Shown here one piece after another: positions 8,779 through 17,321 of a stretch of 64,000 nt of DNA. The notes under the pieces were generated by a model. It ran no database searches, was not told the origin of the DNA, and saw only the letters and a program-made list of their open reading frames with translations. Both the position numbers and the translations under genes were made by a program. Source of the DNA: Chloroflexota bacterium (GTDB lineage: Bacteria; Chloroflexota; Dehalococcoidia; Lucifugimonadales; Lucifugimonadaceae); contig JABIGL010000042.1 of assembly GCA_018650185.1 (NCBI GenBank), forward strand, positions 21,362 through 85,361. Reading direction: 5' to 3'. Each line of letters opens with the position of its first letter. Positions within the stretch are counted from its first letter, which is position 1.

Positions 8779-9441
8779 ATGCCAACTCCCCACGTCAAAA
8801 TTTGTGGCCTGAGAGACGCCCACAACGCCCAGACAGCCGCCCTCTCCGGAGCGGATCTCGTAGGGTTCGTATTCGTCGAAGGCGTTCGCAGGCAACTGGA
8901 CCCCACGACCGGTGCGGCCATAATCAACCGCTTCAGGAACTCCCTGTCCGAGGACTCCATGCCCGGGCCAAGAGTGGTCGGGCTGTTCCGAAATCAACCG
9001 GTCGGGTTCGTGAATCGCGTGGTCAAGATGGCGGCGCTGGACATGGTGCAGCTTAACGGTGATGAGGATGACGCTTACTACGAACAGATGGTTGTGCCGA
9101 TCCTGAGACAGGTCCGGGTGCGACCCGAAATGTCTGCCGAAGACCTTGAGGGAATCGTCAAAGATCACCTTGACGCAGGACGCATGGTTCTATTGGACGC
9201 ATACGATCCGAACACCCCCGGTGGCTCGGGGAAGGTGTTCGAGTGGTCCAAGGCGGCGAACGTAGCCCACTTTGAGGGAGTCCTCCTGGCCGGTGGATTG
9301 ACGCCTGAAAACGTGAGTGGTGCGATCAGTGAGCTGAACGCATGGGGCGTGGATGTCTCAACCGGCGTGGAGACAGATGGCGACAAGGATGACGTCAAGA
9401 TTCACGATTTTGTGACCGCAGCCAACGAAGTTGCTCGTTGA
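8779..9441 (+). CDS. trpF: Phosphoribosylanthranilate isomerase
   Basis: The 220-residue TIM-barrel isomerase shows KICGLRDAHNAQ at the N-terminus (catalytic Cys), LLDAYDPNTPGGSGKVFEW near residue 137 (catalytic Asp and phosphate loop) and LAGGLTPENV near residue 170. It is the last trp gene in the operon; trpB and trpA are absent from the window, so the final steps must be encoded elsewhere. The MATE gene follows after about 35 bp. Confidence 0.95.
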   Translation: MPTPHVKICGLRDAHNAQTAALSGADLVGFVFVEGVRRQLDPTTGAAIINRFRNSLSEDSMPGPRVVGLFRNQPVGFVNRVVKMAALDMVQLNGDEDDAYYEQMVVPILRQVRVRPEMSAEDLEGIVKDHLDAGRMVLLDAYDPNTPGGSGKVFEWSKAANVAHFEGVLLAGGLTPENVSGAISELNAWGVDVSTGVETDGDKDDVKIHDFVTAANEVAR

Positions 9442-9475
9442 ACCGTCCCTCCGTTAGTGATCAAGAAATACGACA

Positions 9476-10846
9476 TTGAGCACCGCACTGAGCCCCCGAA
9501 TGCAGTTGATCCTGCACGGGTCGATTCCCGCGGTGCTGTTGCGACTTGCCGGTCCAAACGTGGCCGCCGTGGCCGCGACTACCGCGCTCACGTTCGCAGA
9601 CGTCTATTTCGTAGGCCGACTTGGAACGACTGCTCTAGCGAGCCTGGCGATAGTGTTCCCTTTCCAGACACTCATGGGAATGATGTCGAACGGCGCCATC
9701 GGCGGGGGCGTAGTGTCGTCGGTTGCACGGGCGCTGGGCGCTGGAGACTCAGACCGGGCGGAGAGCGCCGCGTGGCACGCCCTGGTGATCGGCGCGTTCA
9801 TGTCGATCCTCTACGTGATCGTCCTGGGACTATTTGCGAGACCCGTGTTTTCGTTAATCATCGGTCCCGGGGAGGCGCTAGACGGTGCGGTGGACTACGC
9901 ACACGTTGTTTTCGTGGGCGCGCCGATCGTCTGGCTGGCGTTTATGTTTTCGGCCTTGCTTCGAGGCACCGGCGAGATGGCGAAGGCTGCCAATCCGATC
10001 ATCGTCGCCAGCATCGTTCATATCGGCCTCTCCGGGGCGCTGACCCTTGGCTGGGGGCCGTTTCCCGACCTTGGCATCACAGGTCCCGCGACGGCGATGA
10101 TCGTTACTCACGGGCTTGCGGCCATCTACCTGGTCTCCCAAGTCCTCCGGGGCGAGGCGCACCTCAGGGTGCGGCCGCACAGGTTCTCCTGGACGCCGAT
10201 CAAAGACATCATGCGCGTTGGCGGATTGGGGTTGATCAACAGCACGGGCCTGGTCCTTACGGTGATCGTCGTAACGGGATTTGTCGGCAAATTCGGCTCA
10301 GACGCGCTTGCGGGTTACGGACTGGGTAGCCGACTCGAATTGACGCTGGTACCGCTCGCTTTTGGCGTTGGCGCGGCACTGGTTACCGCCGTAGGGGGCA
10401 ATGTGGGAGCCGGTCAGATTGGGCGCGCGAGACGGATCGCCTGGATTGGGGCCGGTATTACGCTGGTGGTCACGTCTGTTATCGGCATATCGGTGGCCCT
10501 GGTGCCGGATCTCTGGGTCGACCGATTCACGGCGGACCCGGCGGTGTACGCAATCGCCGCTTCTTATCTGAGTATCGCAGCCCCGATGTATGGCGTCTTC
10601 GGCGGTGGTCAGCCCCTGTCCTTCGCCAGCCAGGGAACGGGCTACATGGTCATCCCGGTCATCATCACGTACACCCGATTTCTTGTTGTGGCCGGATTCG
10701 GACTGGTCGCTACGATATTTGACCTGAGCCTCACCACTGTCTTCGTCGGAGTCGCAGCGGGATTATCCGTCGTAGGCATCGGCCAGGTGTTGAACGTGCT
10801 TCGTAGTCCGGGTTGGAGTCATGACTTAAGGCGGCCTGCAACTTAG
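9476..10846 (+). CDS. MATE family efflux transporter
   Basis: This 456-residue polytopic membrane protein has about 12 predicted transmembrane helices in two six-helix halves, as in the multidrug and toxic-compound extrusion family, which exchanges Na+ or H+ for organic cations. Recognisable features are the ADVYFVGRLGTTALASLAI stretch near residue 42 and the matching second-half stretch KFGSDALAGYGLGSR near residue 275. A TTG start is listed; an ATG eight codons downstream (9500) is an alternative and neither has a strong ribosome site. Substrate unknown. It converges on glmS with only 14 bp between the genes. Confidence 0.88.
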   Translation: MSTALSPRMQLILHGSIPAVLLRLAGPNVAAVAATTALTFADVYFVGRLGTTALASLAIVFPFQTLMGMMSNGAIGGGVVSSVARALGAGDSDRAESAAWHALVIGAFMSILYVIVLGLFARPVFSLIIGPGEALDGAVDYAHVVFVGAPIVWLAFMFSALLRGTGEMAKAANPIIVASIVHIGLSGALTLGWGPFPDLGITGPATAMIVTHGLAAIYLVSQVLRGEAHLRVRPHRFSWTPIKDIMRVGGLGLINSTGLVLTVIVVTGFVGKFGSDALAGYGLGSRLELTLVPLAFGVGAALVTAVGGNVGAGQIGRARRIAWIGAGITLVVTSVIGISVALVPDLWVDRFTADPAVYAIAASYLSIAAPMYGVFGGGQPLSFASQGTGYMVIPVIITYTRFLVVAGFGLVATIFDLSLTTVFVGVAAGLSVVGIGQVLNVLRSPGWSHDLRRPAT

Positions 10847-10860
10847 GGCGATCAGCCGGG

Positions 10861-12717
10861 TTATTCCACCGTGACGGACTTCGCCAGGTTTCGTGGTTTG
10901 TCCGGGTTATGACCGAGCGCCACGCTCGTGTGATAGGCGAGTTGCTGCAATGGGACAAGCGACAGCATCGGCACTATCCACTCCGGCGCTTCCGGTAGCC
11001 AGAGCACTTCATCTGCCAGCCCCGGCATTAGCTCGTCGCCACGCGTGGCCAAAGCGATCACCTCTCCACCGCGTGACTTCACCTCATTGATGTTGCCCGC
11101 CATTTTGTCGTAGAGAGCGCCTTGTGGAGCGAGCGCTACAGTCGGCATTTCATCCGAGATCAAGGCTATCGGGCCATGTTTCATCTCGCCCGCCGGGTAA
11201 CCCTCCGCATGTAGATAGGCGAGCTCTTTCATCTTGAGCGCACCCTCCATCGCCATCGGGTGTAGCGCTCCCCGGCCGAGGTACATCAGGTGCTGTTTAT
11301 TGACCAGCCGCTCACGCGCCAGCCGTTCTGCGTTGCCGCCGTCGTCGATCATCTCGGCGATCAAGCCCGGCAAACGAGATAGGTCGGATACAAAATCGCT
11401 CACCTGTGCGGCCGACAAACTGCCACGCCGTTCACCCAGATAGACCGCGAGTTGATAGAGAACCGCCAGGGAACACATCATCGTTTTGGTGGAAGCGACG
11501 CCGATTTCCTGTCCTGCGCCCAGGTACAGGGTCCCGTTCGCCACCAACGTAGCCTGCGTGCCTTCAGCCTCCACCAACGCCAGTTGTCTTGAGCCAGACT
11601 CGGCAGACATCTCCATCGCCGCAAGCGTGTCCGCAGTTTCGCCTGATTGCGTGACCGAGATGACCAGTGTTCGATCGTTCAGAGCGGTTTGCCGATATCT
11701 AAGCTCCGATGCGTTCTCGGCCTGGGCCGGGATCCCGGCCAGCGCCTCGATCATCTGTGCCCCGTACATACAGGAATGCAGGCTCGTGCCCATTCCGGAT
11801 ACGACCACACGATCAATGGAACGAATCTGCTCATCCGTGAACGGGACTTCCTGGAGGTTGATCGTCCCGCCATCGAAGTCCACACGGCGTCGCATAGCGG
11901 ACGAAACAGCTTCCGGCTGCTCCGCTATTTCCTTCGCCATGAAGTGCCGGTGTTCGCCCTTCGCCGCAGCCTCAAAGCTACGCCCGGTTTTGACCACGGG
12001 ACGATCCAGAGTTTCACCAGATAGGTCTGATATTTCGGCCCCGGATGGTTGAATCGTCGCTACTTCACCGCTTTGTAGATAAATAATGCCGTCTGTGTGC
12101 GGAAGGATCGCCAGGACATCGCTGGCCAGCAGGTTGAAGCCGTCACCGACACCGACGACGATGCCACCGGCATTGCCGAGTCGAACGCCTACGATCACGC
12201 CGGGTTCGTCTGCCGATGTGGCGACAAAGGAGGATGCGCCACGAATACGTTGGGCGGTGCAGCGTACGGCGGCCGCAAGCGAGTCACCTGAGTCGATGCA
12301 TCTCGCAACGAGATGAGCAATTACCTCGCTGTCCGTTTCGGATGTGAATTCGATTCCGGCGTCCGATAACTCCGCACGCAGCTCCATGTAGTTCTCGACG
12401 ATGCCGTTGTGAACTATCGCGACCCGACCGTCGGCGCTTGTATGCGGGTGTGCGTTGGGGACCGTAACCCCGCCATGTGTGGCCCAGCGCGTGTGCGCGA
12501 TCCCAACATTCGGAACGCTGACGCACCCAGATCCATTCTGTGAGACCGCCTCTGCGAGTTGGTCAACACCAAGCGCTCGGGTGACCGAGATTTTGCTGCT
12601 ACCGTTCTGGACGCCGATCCCCGCACTGTCGTATCCGCGGTACTCCAGCGTCCGGAGACCGGACACGAGTATCGGTACGGCTGACTCCGGGCCGGCGTAG
12701 GCGATGATTCCGCACAT
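10861..12717 (-). CDS. glmS: Glutamine--fructose-6-phosphate aminotransferase (isomerizing)
   Basis: The 618-residue enzyme makes glucosamine-6-phosphate for cell-envelope sugars. The protein begins MCGIIAYAGPES, so Cys2 is the N-terminal glutaminase nucleophile, with HTRWATHG near residue 74 and HNGIVEN near residue 100. Two SIS domains follow (about residues 290-420 and 460-600, with SVTQSGETADT and GRGALHPMAMEGALK), ending in the typical KPRNLAKSVTVE. Length is normal. No glmS ribozyme-like core was recognised in the short leader before plsC. Confidence 0.97.
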   Translation of the reverse strand: MCGIIAYAGPESAVPILVSGLRTLEYRGYDSAGIGVQNGSSKISVTRALGVDQLAEAVSQNGSGCVSVPNVGIAHTRWATHGGVTVPNAHPHTSADGRVAIVHNGIVENYMELRAELSDAGIEFTSETDSEVIAHLVARCIDSGDSLAAAVRCTAQRIRGASSFVATSADEPGVIVGVRLGNAGGIVVGVGDGFNLLASDVLAILPHTDGIIYLQSGEVATIQPSGAEISDLSGETLDRPVVKTGRSFEAAAKGEHRHFMAKEIAEQPEAVSSAMRRRVDFDGGTINLQEVPFTDEQIRSIDRVVVSGMGTSLHSCMYGAQMIEALAGIPAQAENASELRYRQTALNDRTLVISVTQSGETADTLAAMEMSAESGSRQLALVEAEGTQATLVANGTLYLGAGQEIGVASTKTMMCSLAVLYQLAVYLGERRGSLSAAQVSDFVSDLSRLPGLIAEMIDDGGNAERLARERLVNKQHLMYLGRGALHPMAMEGALKMKELAYLHAEGYPAGEMKHGPIALISDEMPTVALAPQGALYDKMAGNINEVKSRGGEVIALATRGDELMPGLADEVLWLPEAPEWIVPMLSLVPLQQLAYHTSVALGHNPDKPRNLAKSVTVE

Positions 12718-12768
12718 AGGCGGCAGATTGCTCCCTGGTTAACGAATTCTAAGAATTGGGTCTGACGA

Positions 12769-13449
12769 TTATCCGACAGTCTCCGTGAAAGAAAACGGTG
12801 ATTCCGCGGCTTCGGCGTACACGCCGCGATAACTTTCGGGCAGTAGCGCCGCCACGCGTCCCATAATCTCGGAGGCTGCGGCTTCTGTTTCGTTCCTGGA
12901 TAGCTTGCCGTCAACATTTAACCGAAACGGCTGTCCGATCCGCACGCGTATTGTGCCTTTTGGTTTGAACGCCCTGAGCCACGATGACATCCCCTCAACC
13001 CCGGACATTCCTACGGGAAGGATCGGTGTTCCGGCCCGAGCGGCGAGTTGGACTATCCCGGACTCCGCGCGCTTCATCGCTCCGGGGTTTCGTGTGCCTT
13101 CCGGAAACAGCGCAAGCGTTGCCCCGGGCCGTTTCAGCTCAGCAAGGGCCCATCGGAGCGCCTTTAGATCCATCTGCCCCCTTCTCAGAGGCTGGGCACC
13201 GTATGAGCGCAAGAACCACACACCAAGTGGCGTAACGCCTTTGAATATTGAATCCTTCGCAAGAAAACGGGTGTCCCGTCTCAGCGATGTCGCAAGAATC
13301 GGTGGGTCCGTATTGCTCTGATGATTGGCGACGACGAGCAACGGACCATCAGAAGGAATGTTCTCGCTCCCCTCCACGGCGTAGTCCGCAAATAAAGCGA
13401 GCGTCACCCGCAACGCACGGTTGGTGAACCTGTGTACGAGGAACGCCAT
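12769..13449 (-). CDS. 1-acyl-sn-glycerol-3-phosphate acyltransferase (PlsC-like)
   Basis: The 226-residue protein carries the acyltransferase motifs NHQSNTDP (HX4D, near residue 43) and LFPEGTRN (near residue 117), and probably makes phosphatidic acid at the inner membrane. A hydrophobic N-terminus is consistent with peripheral membrane attachment. Its ATG overlaps the cmk stop codon as TGATG. The cmk-plsC order is common in several bacterial phyla. The exact acceptor cannot be proven from sequence. Confidence 0.9.
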   Translation of the reverse strand: MAFLVHRFTNRALRVTLALFADYAVEGSENIPSDGPLLVVANHQSNTDPPILATSLRRDTRFLAKDSIFKGVTPLGVWFLRSYGAQPLRRGQMDLKALRWALAELKRPGATLALFPEGTRNPGAMKRAESGIVQLAARAGTPILPVGMSGVEGMSSWLRAFKPKGTIRVRIGQPFRLNVDGKLSRNETEAAASEIMGRVAALLPESYRGVYAEAAESPFSFTETVG

Positions 13450-14147
13450 CAGGCACCAGTGCCCGAGAAGCCAGGCCCACGCGCCAGTTCCTCGAGGCGG
13501 TCAACGACCTCATCAATTCCGAGGTCGTCGGTCGTTAGATCGACGGCGTCGGCGGCTCGTTTAAGCGGGGCGACCTCACGTGACGAGTCCAGATCATCCC
13601 GCCGCCTCAGGTCTTCAAGTACGGTGTCGTAAGCGATATCGGTCCCGGACTCCTGAAGTTGCGCATGACGTCGACGCGCCCGTTCTTCGACCGATGCGTC
13701 CAGGTAAATTTTGAGTCCAGCGCCGCTCATCACGACCGTTCCGATATCACGACCGACCATCACTATCTGGCCCTTTGCCGCGATCTCACGTTGAAGGCCC
13801 ACAAGCACTTCCCTGACTCCGGAAACGGCGGAGACAGCAGATACGGACCGGTCTACCTCTGGACTACGCAGGTGGTCGGTGACATCGCCGGAGCGGACGA
13901 TAACCCTGCACTCTTCACCCGGCCCTCCCGTCAACTCCATGCCGGATGAGGACGCGAGCCGGACCAAGGCATCCGGGTCGCTCAAAGCGATCTGCTTCTG
14001 TAATGCCAGGTAAGTCACGGCCCTGTACATAACGCCTGTGTCCAGGAACATATGGCCGAGGCGATCAGCGAGCACCCTGCCGACAGCCGTCTTCCCGGAG
14101 CCAACGGGTCCGTCGATCGCTATGAAGGGTGCTACGCCTGTCGACAA
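13449..14147 (-). CDS. cmk: (d)CMP kinase
   Basis: This P-loop nucleoside monophosphate kinase (232 residues with the chosen start) phosphorylates CMP and dCMP. The Walker A loop is GPVGSGKTAVG, close to the N-terminus, and the family motifs LDTGVMYRAVTYLAL, VMVGRDIGTVV and RRRHAQLQE follow. A TTG at 14147 is preferred because GGGGAG lies five bases before it and the protein then starts just ahead of the core; an ATG at 14183 would add 12 unconserved residues. A TATAAT -10 box on this strand lies at 14286-14291. Confidence 0.93.
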   Translation of the reverse strand: MSTGVAPFIAIDGPVGSGKTAVGRVLADRLGHMFLDTGVMYRAVTYLALQKQIALSDPDALVRLASSSGMELTGGPGEECRVIVRSGDVTDHLRSPEVDRSVSAVSAVSGVREVLVGLQREIAAKGQIVMVGRDIGTVVMSGAGLKIYLDASVEERARRRHAQLQESGTDIAYDTVLEDLRRRDDLDSSREVAPLKRAADAVDLTTDDLGIDEVVDRLEELARGPGFSGTGA

Positions 14148-14285
14148 TTGTGCTCCCCGGGCCTGATGAGACCCTGGTTCCATACCGGTGATCCGGAGGT
14201 GGCGTCGTTAAGGGACCAAAGGCCGCAGCCCGGCATCCTGATGATTCGGTTTTTGCCGCCGCCGCCAATTTTCTGGCCTGATCAG

Positions 14286-14322
14286 ATTATATTCCGGGCG
14301 GTACCACGGTTATCCACAACGG
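14286..14322 (-). promoter_or_regulatory. Candidate promoter of cmk-plsC overlapping a DnaA-box-like site
   Basis: On the minus strand a perfect TATAAT occupies 14291-14286. Where the -35 region should be there is TTATCCACA (plus strand 14310-14318), identical to the consensus DnaA box and part of a 13-mer that recurs upstream of ileS. The -35 hexamer itself is poor. Confidence 0.4.
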
Positions 14323-14483
14323 ATATTGCACGTATCGACCGGGTCGAACGACCGGTACCGTGTTGACGACAGTCGGCGATTTCTTCGAAACTTAGTAGGT
14401 TCGTGCACGATCACACGCAGGGCGACGACCCCTACGGATCGGTGCGCGGAACCGGAAATGTCATTAAACGAGGAGTGGATTGA

Positions 14484-15137
14484 ATGAGCATACTCGACTG
14501 GGTGCTGGTCGCCGTCTTTGTAGTCGGCGCCCTCCTCGGATTGAAATGGGGCCTTGTACAGGCTGTTTTGAATTTTGTGGCTGTATACGTAGCCATGCTG
14601 GTTGGCGCTCAGTTCGCAGACGGGCTGGTTGAGCGCTTCACCGATGACATAGAAAACGAGTCGGTAACAACCGCTATCGGCTATGTGGTCATCTTCCTCG
14701 GGGTGTTCATAGTCGCCCAGATAGTGGGGAAGATCATCCGGGCGATGTTATCGATGGTCTTCCTCGGATGGGTGGATAAGCTGGGTGGCGTCGTAGTCGG
14801 CGTCTTACTCGGAGCGATCCTCGTGACGGGCGTAGTAACCGCAATGGCGCGGGTCGCATACCCACAGGATGAAGCGATTCTGGCGGATATCAGCGACATA
14901 GCATCCATTTCAGGCGGTATTGATGTTGACGCCGCCAAAGAACGCCTCTACCAGGAACTGGCTGAGCGATACGGTCGCGACACCATCAAAGAGTGGCTTG
15001 CCGATTCCACGATGGTTCCGAAGGTCCTGGATGCCAGGGAGAAACTCCCCGCAAACGTCCTGGGACTTATTCCGGGAGAGTTCGCATCGGCACTCAATAC
15101 GCTGGAAGCTGACCTGGCGGATAACGTAGACGGTTAG
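14484..15137 (+). CDS. CvpA family membrane protein
   Basis: The 217-residue protein has about four transmembrane helices in its first 115 residues (starting ILDWVLVAVFVVGALLGL) and a charged cytoplasmic C-terminal half, matching the CvpA/colicin V production family, whose molecular role is poorly defined. GAGGAG precedes the ATG at good spacing. It is transcribed away from cmk and is followed by a strong hairpin. Confidence 0.85.
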   Translation: MSILDWVLVAVFVVGALLGLKWGLVQAVLNFVAVYVAMLVGAQFADGLVERFTDDIENESVTTAIGYVVIFLGVFIVAQIVGKIIRAMLSMVFLGWVDKLGGVVVGVLLGAILVTGVVTAMARVAYPQDEAILADISDIASISGGIDVDAAKERLYQELAERYGRDTIKEWLADSTMVPKVLDAREKLPANVLGLIPGEFASALNTLEADLADNVDG

Positions 15138-15147
15138 CTGTTTTAGT

Positions 15148-15179
15148 CCTCTCGGACGTGCGAAATCTCGTCCGAGAGG
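15148..15179 (+). terminator. Strong hairpin after the CvpA gene
   Basis: CCTCTCGGACG (15148-15158) pairs perfectly with CGTCCGAGAGG (15169-15179) across a 10-base loop. The downstream sequence GTATGTTT is only partly T-rich, so it may act as a terminator or a transcript-end stabiliser. Confidence 0.6.
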
Positions 15180-15324
15180 GTATGTTTGGCCTGAACTTCA
15201 GAGACTTTTAGCGCCGTATTGACGTATGTAACGGTTAGCTGGATCAGAACGTGTAGATATCTCTAAAGTCAGACCGACGCCTTGAGTTCATTCGCGGCCG
15301 GGCGTCGGAGGAGGCCGATGGCGC

Positions 15325-15876
15325 GTGAACCGCTCTCCAGTTTTGCTGCTGAATCAAAACTATCAGCCGTTGAACGTTTGCGACGTACGAAGGGCATTCG
15401 TGCTGCTCGGCCACGGCAAGGCTGAGACGCTTGAGATCACTGACGCCGTAATCCGGAGCGCCTACGAAGAACACGCAGAGCCGTCAATCGTACGACTCCT
15501 CTACATGGTGAAACGCCCGTTGCACCAGCGCCGACTCTCACGACGTGAGGTGTTTATCCGGGATCGGCACACCTGCCAGTACTGCGGCAAGAAGAGCAGG
15601 CGTTTGACGTTGGATCACGTAATGCCGCGCTCAAGAGGCGGCGAACACTCGTGGACCAACATCGTTAGCGCATGTGATCGCTGCAACCATCGGAAGGCCG
15701 GCCGCACGCCACGTGAAGCTGACATGCTGCTTCCGCGTGAGCCTGCACCACCTCGTCCAAATCCTTACGCTTTCTTCCACGCCGGTCGTATTCAAGACCA
15801 GTGGCGGCCTTATCTGCCGTGGCTCGACTCGGAAGAGAGTATGGACGGCGATTTAGCGTACGCGAGCGCTGACTAA
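15325..15876 (+). CDS. HNH endonuclease family protein
   Basis: The 183-residue protein contains a complete HNH domain at about residues 70-130: RDRHTCQYCGKK, TLDHVMPRSRGGEHSW and NIVSACDRCNHRKAGRTP. This gives a zinc-ribbon CxxC...CxxC and the H...N...H catalytic set. The N-terminal 60 residues (LLLNQNYQPLNVCDVRRAF) and the RTPREADM tail are typical of the stand-alone chromosomal HNH family found widely in bacteria with unknown role, rather than of phage homing nucleases. The GTG start has GGAGG about 10 bases upstream. Confidence 0.88.
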   Translation: MNRSPVLLLNQNYQPLNVCDVRRAFVLLGHGKAETLEITDAVIRSAYEEHAEPSIVRLLYMVKRPLHQRRLSRREVFIRDRHTCQYCGKKSRRLTLDHVMPRSRGGEHSWTNIVSACDRCNHRKAGRTPREADMLLPREPAPPRPNPYAFFHAGRIQDQWRPYLPWLDSEESMDGDLAYASAD

Positions 15877-15878
15877 CT

Positions 15879-16100
15879 TCAGTCCTGGACGTTCCTGAGA
15901 ACGCGCCCGACGAGCCTGTCCACTGAGGCGTGAATCAACTGGTCTTTGCCGATCACGACTGACGCCTCCTCCTCTCCAGAGGTGCCATCACAAAGCGCCA
16001 CGATTACCTGATCTCCGACCGTGTTGTCCGATTCACCAGCTTCTACGAACAATACCGGTGAGTTACGGCCAATCCGGACTCCGATCACGCCCTTGCTCAA
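15879..16100 (-). CDS. Short PSP1-domain-like protein (RicT N-terminal type)
   Basis: This 73-residue product resembles only the N-terminal half of PSP1/RicT (YaaT) proteins, with the pattern VIGVRIG...FVEAG...VGDQVIVAL...ASVVIG. Full-length RicT proteins are about 270 residues and carry a cysteine cluster, missing here. The ATG overlaps the holB stop by four bases, and a holB-yaaT order is common in bacteria, which supports the assignment. It may be a reduced version or a remnant. Confidence 0.6.
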   Translation of the reverse strand: MSKGVIGVRIGRNSPVLFVEAGESDNTVGDQVIVALCDGTSGEEEASVVIGKDQLIHASVDRLVGRVLRNVQD

Positions 16101-17314
16101 GACGGCGTTTCGTCCCAGCCACCGCCCAAGGCTTCGTCCTCGTCAGCAGAATTCATGTTTTCGACGATCTCCGGAGGGATGGCGGGGATTTCTAGCAGCA
16201 TCACCTCAAGAACCACCCGTGGCATCCCGTTGCGGCGTAGACCGTCAGCCGCTCTTGAAATGGCTTCTATCGCCAATCGAGCATCATCCGGTGCAGAAGC
16301 TGATGCCACTACAGATAGCTGCCCCGTCCACTCGACATTGGCCACAGAATTGGTGAGCTCGTGCTTAAGCAGCATGATGTCGCGCCAGATCGAGGTCCAG
16401 AGCTCCAGCTCGCGTTCCACCATCTCCCTGTTACGACTGAACTCTCGAGCCATCTCGTTGGCGTAACGGAACCTCTCCTCTATGTCCCCGGCGCTGGCGG
16501 TAAGCACTCTCAGCACGGCCTGCCGGTATCGATCTAACGTGGTCTCGTCGTTAAGCGCAGCGAACGCCCGGCCCGGCCTGCCCGCCGCAAGACGCGCTAG
16601 TTGAGCGGCGACCTCCGGGTCCGCTCCGCCTCGTTCTATCAGGCCCTGTTCTATCTCTCCGGTCGGGACTGCATGAAGCTCAATCGGCTGACATCGCGAA
16701 ATTACGGTCTGCGGAAGCGATCCGACCGTCGGGGCGAGGAGTACGATCACCACATTCTCCGGTGGCTCCTCCAGGGTCTTCAGAAGCGCATTCCAGCCCG
16801 ATCCGTCCGGGGCCATTCGATGCGCTCCATCAAAAATGACGACCCTTTTCCCACCCTCGAAGGGGTTCAATGACACATCGTGCTGCATCTCGCGTACGTG
16901 TCCGATGCTGATCAGGGTCCGGGCGGCATCCTGGTCAGGAGTGCTTTCACGCGTGCCAGAACTGACGCCAAGAAGCGGGGTGTGCGGGTCTATGGTCTTC
17001 ACATCAGCGTGTACGTCCCGCGCAATTCGGTCGCAAGGCACACATTTTCCGCATGGCGGTGGCGCGTCGTCGCCGAACATGTCCGGTGTAGGGGTGCAGT
17101 TCACGAGGCGCGCCAGGTCAAGCGCAAGCGTCCGTTTCCCTACCTGATCGGGTCCCGTGATCAGGTAGGCGTGCGCGACACGTCCAGCTTCATGCGAACG
17201 TTGCAAATACAGGCGCGCCGCGCTGTGGCCAATCGTCTGCCACCCCCCGGTATTACCGGTACTACCGGCGTCTCCGGATGTTGACGGTACGGGTGCCGCG
17301 TCTGGCATGGTCAT
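16097..17314 (-). CDS. holB: DNA polymerase III subunit delta' (clamp-loader AAA+ ATPase)
   Basis: The 405-residue AAA+ protein has YLITGPDQVGKRTLALDLA (Walker A region near residue 50), a zinc-binding cysteine cluster (CTPTPDMFG...PCGKCVPCDRI, residues about 72-96), a DGAHRM Walker B-like stretch and the SRC motif (VISRCQPIEL) of clamp-loader subunits. It is longer than E. coli HolB mainly at both ends. It lies 7 bp downstream of lysA and overlaps the PSP1-like gene, forming a minus-strand operon. A DnaX-like subunit is a less likely alternative, given the position and the weak ATPase core. Confidence 0.88.
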   Translation of the reverse strand: MTMPDAAPVPSTSGDAGSTGNTGGWQTIGHSAARLYLQRSHEAGRVAHAYLITGPDQVGKRTLALDLARLVNCTPTPDMFGDDAPPPCGKCVPCDRIARDVHADVKTIDPHTPLLGVSSGTRESTPDQDAARTLISIGHVREMQHDVSLNPFEGGKRVVIFDGAHRMAPDGSGWNALLKTLEEPPENVVIVLLAPTVGSLPQTVISRCQPIELHAVPTGEIEQGLIERGGADPEVAAQLARLAAGRPGRAFAALNDETTLDRYRQAVLRVLTASAGDIEERFRYANEMAREFSRNREMVERELELWTSIWRDIMLLKHELTNSVANVEWTGQLSVVASASAPDDARLAIEAISRAADGLRRNGMPRVVLEVMLLEIPAIPPEIVENMNSADEDEALGGGWDETPS

Positions 17315-17321
17315 CGCTCGC

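Noticed and set aside
12414..12917. 167-residue minus-strand frame across the start of glmS
   Set aside because: It is an out-of-phase shadow of glmS and the plsC-glmS junction with no protein-like motif.
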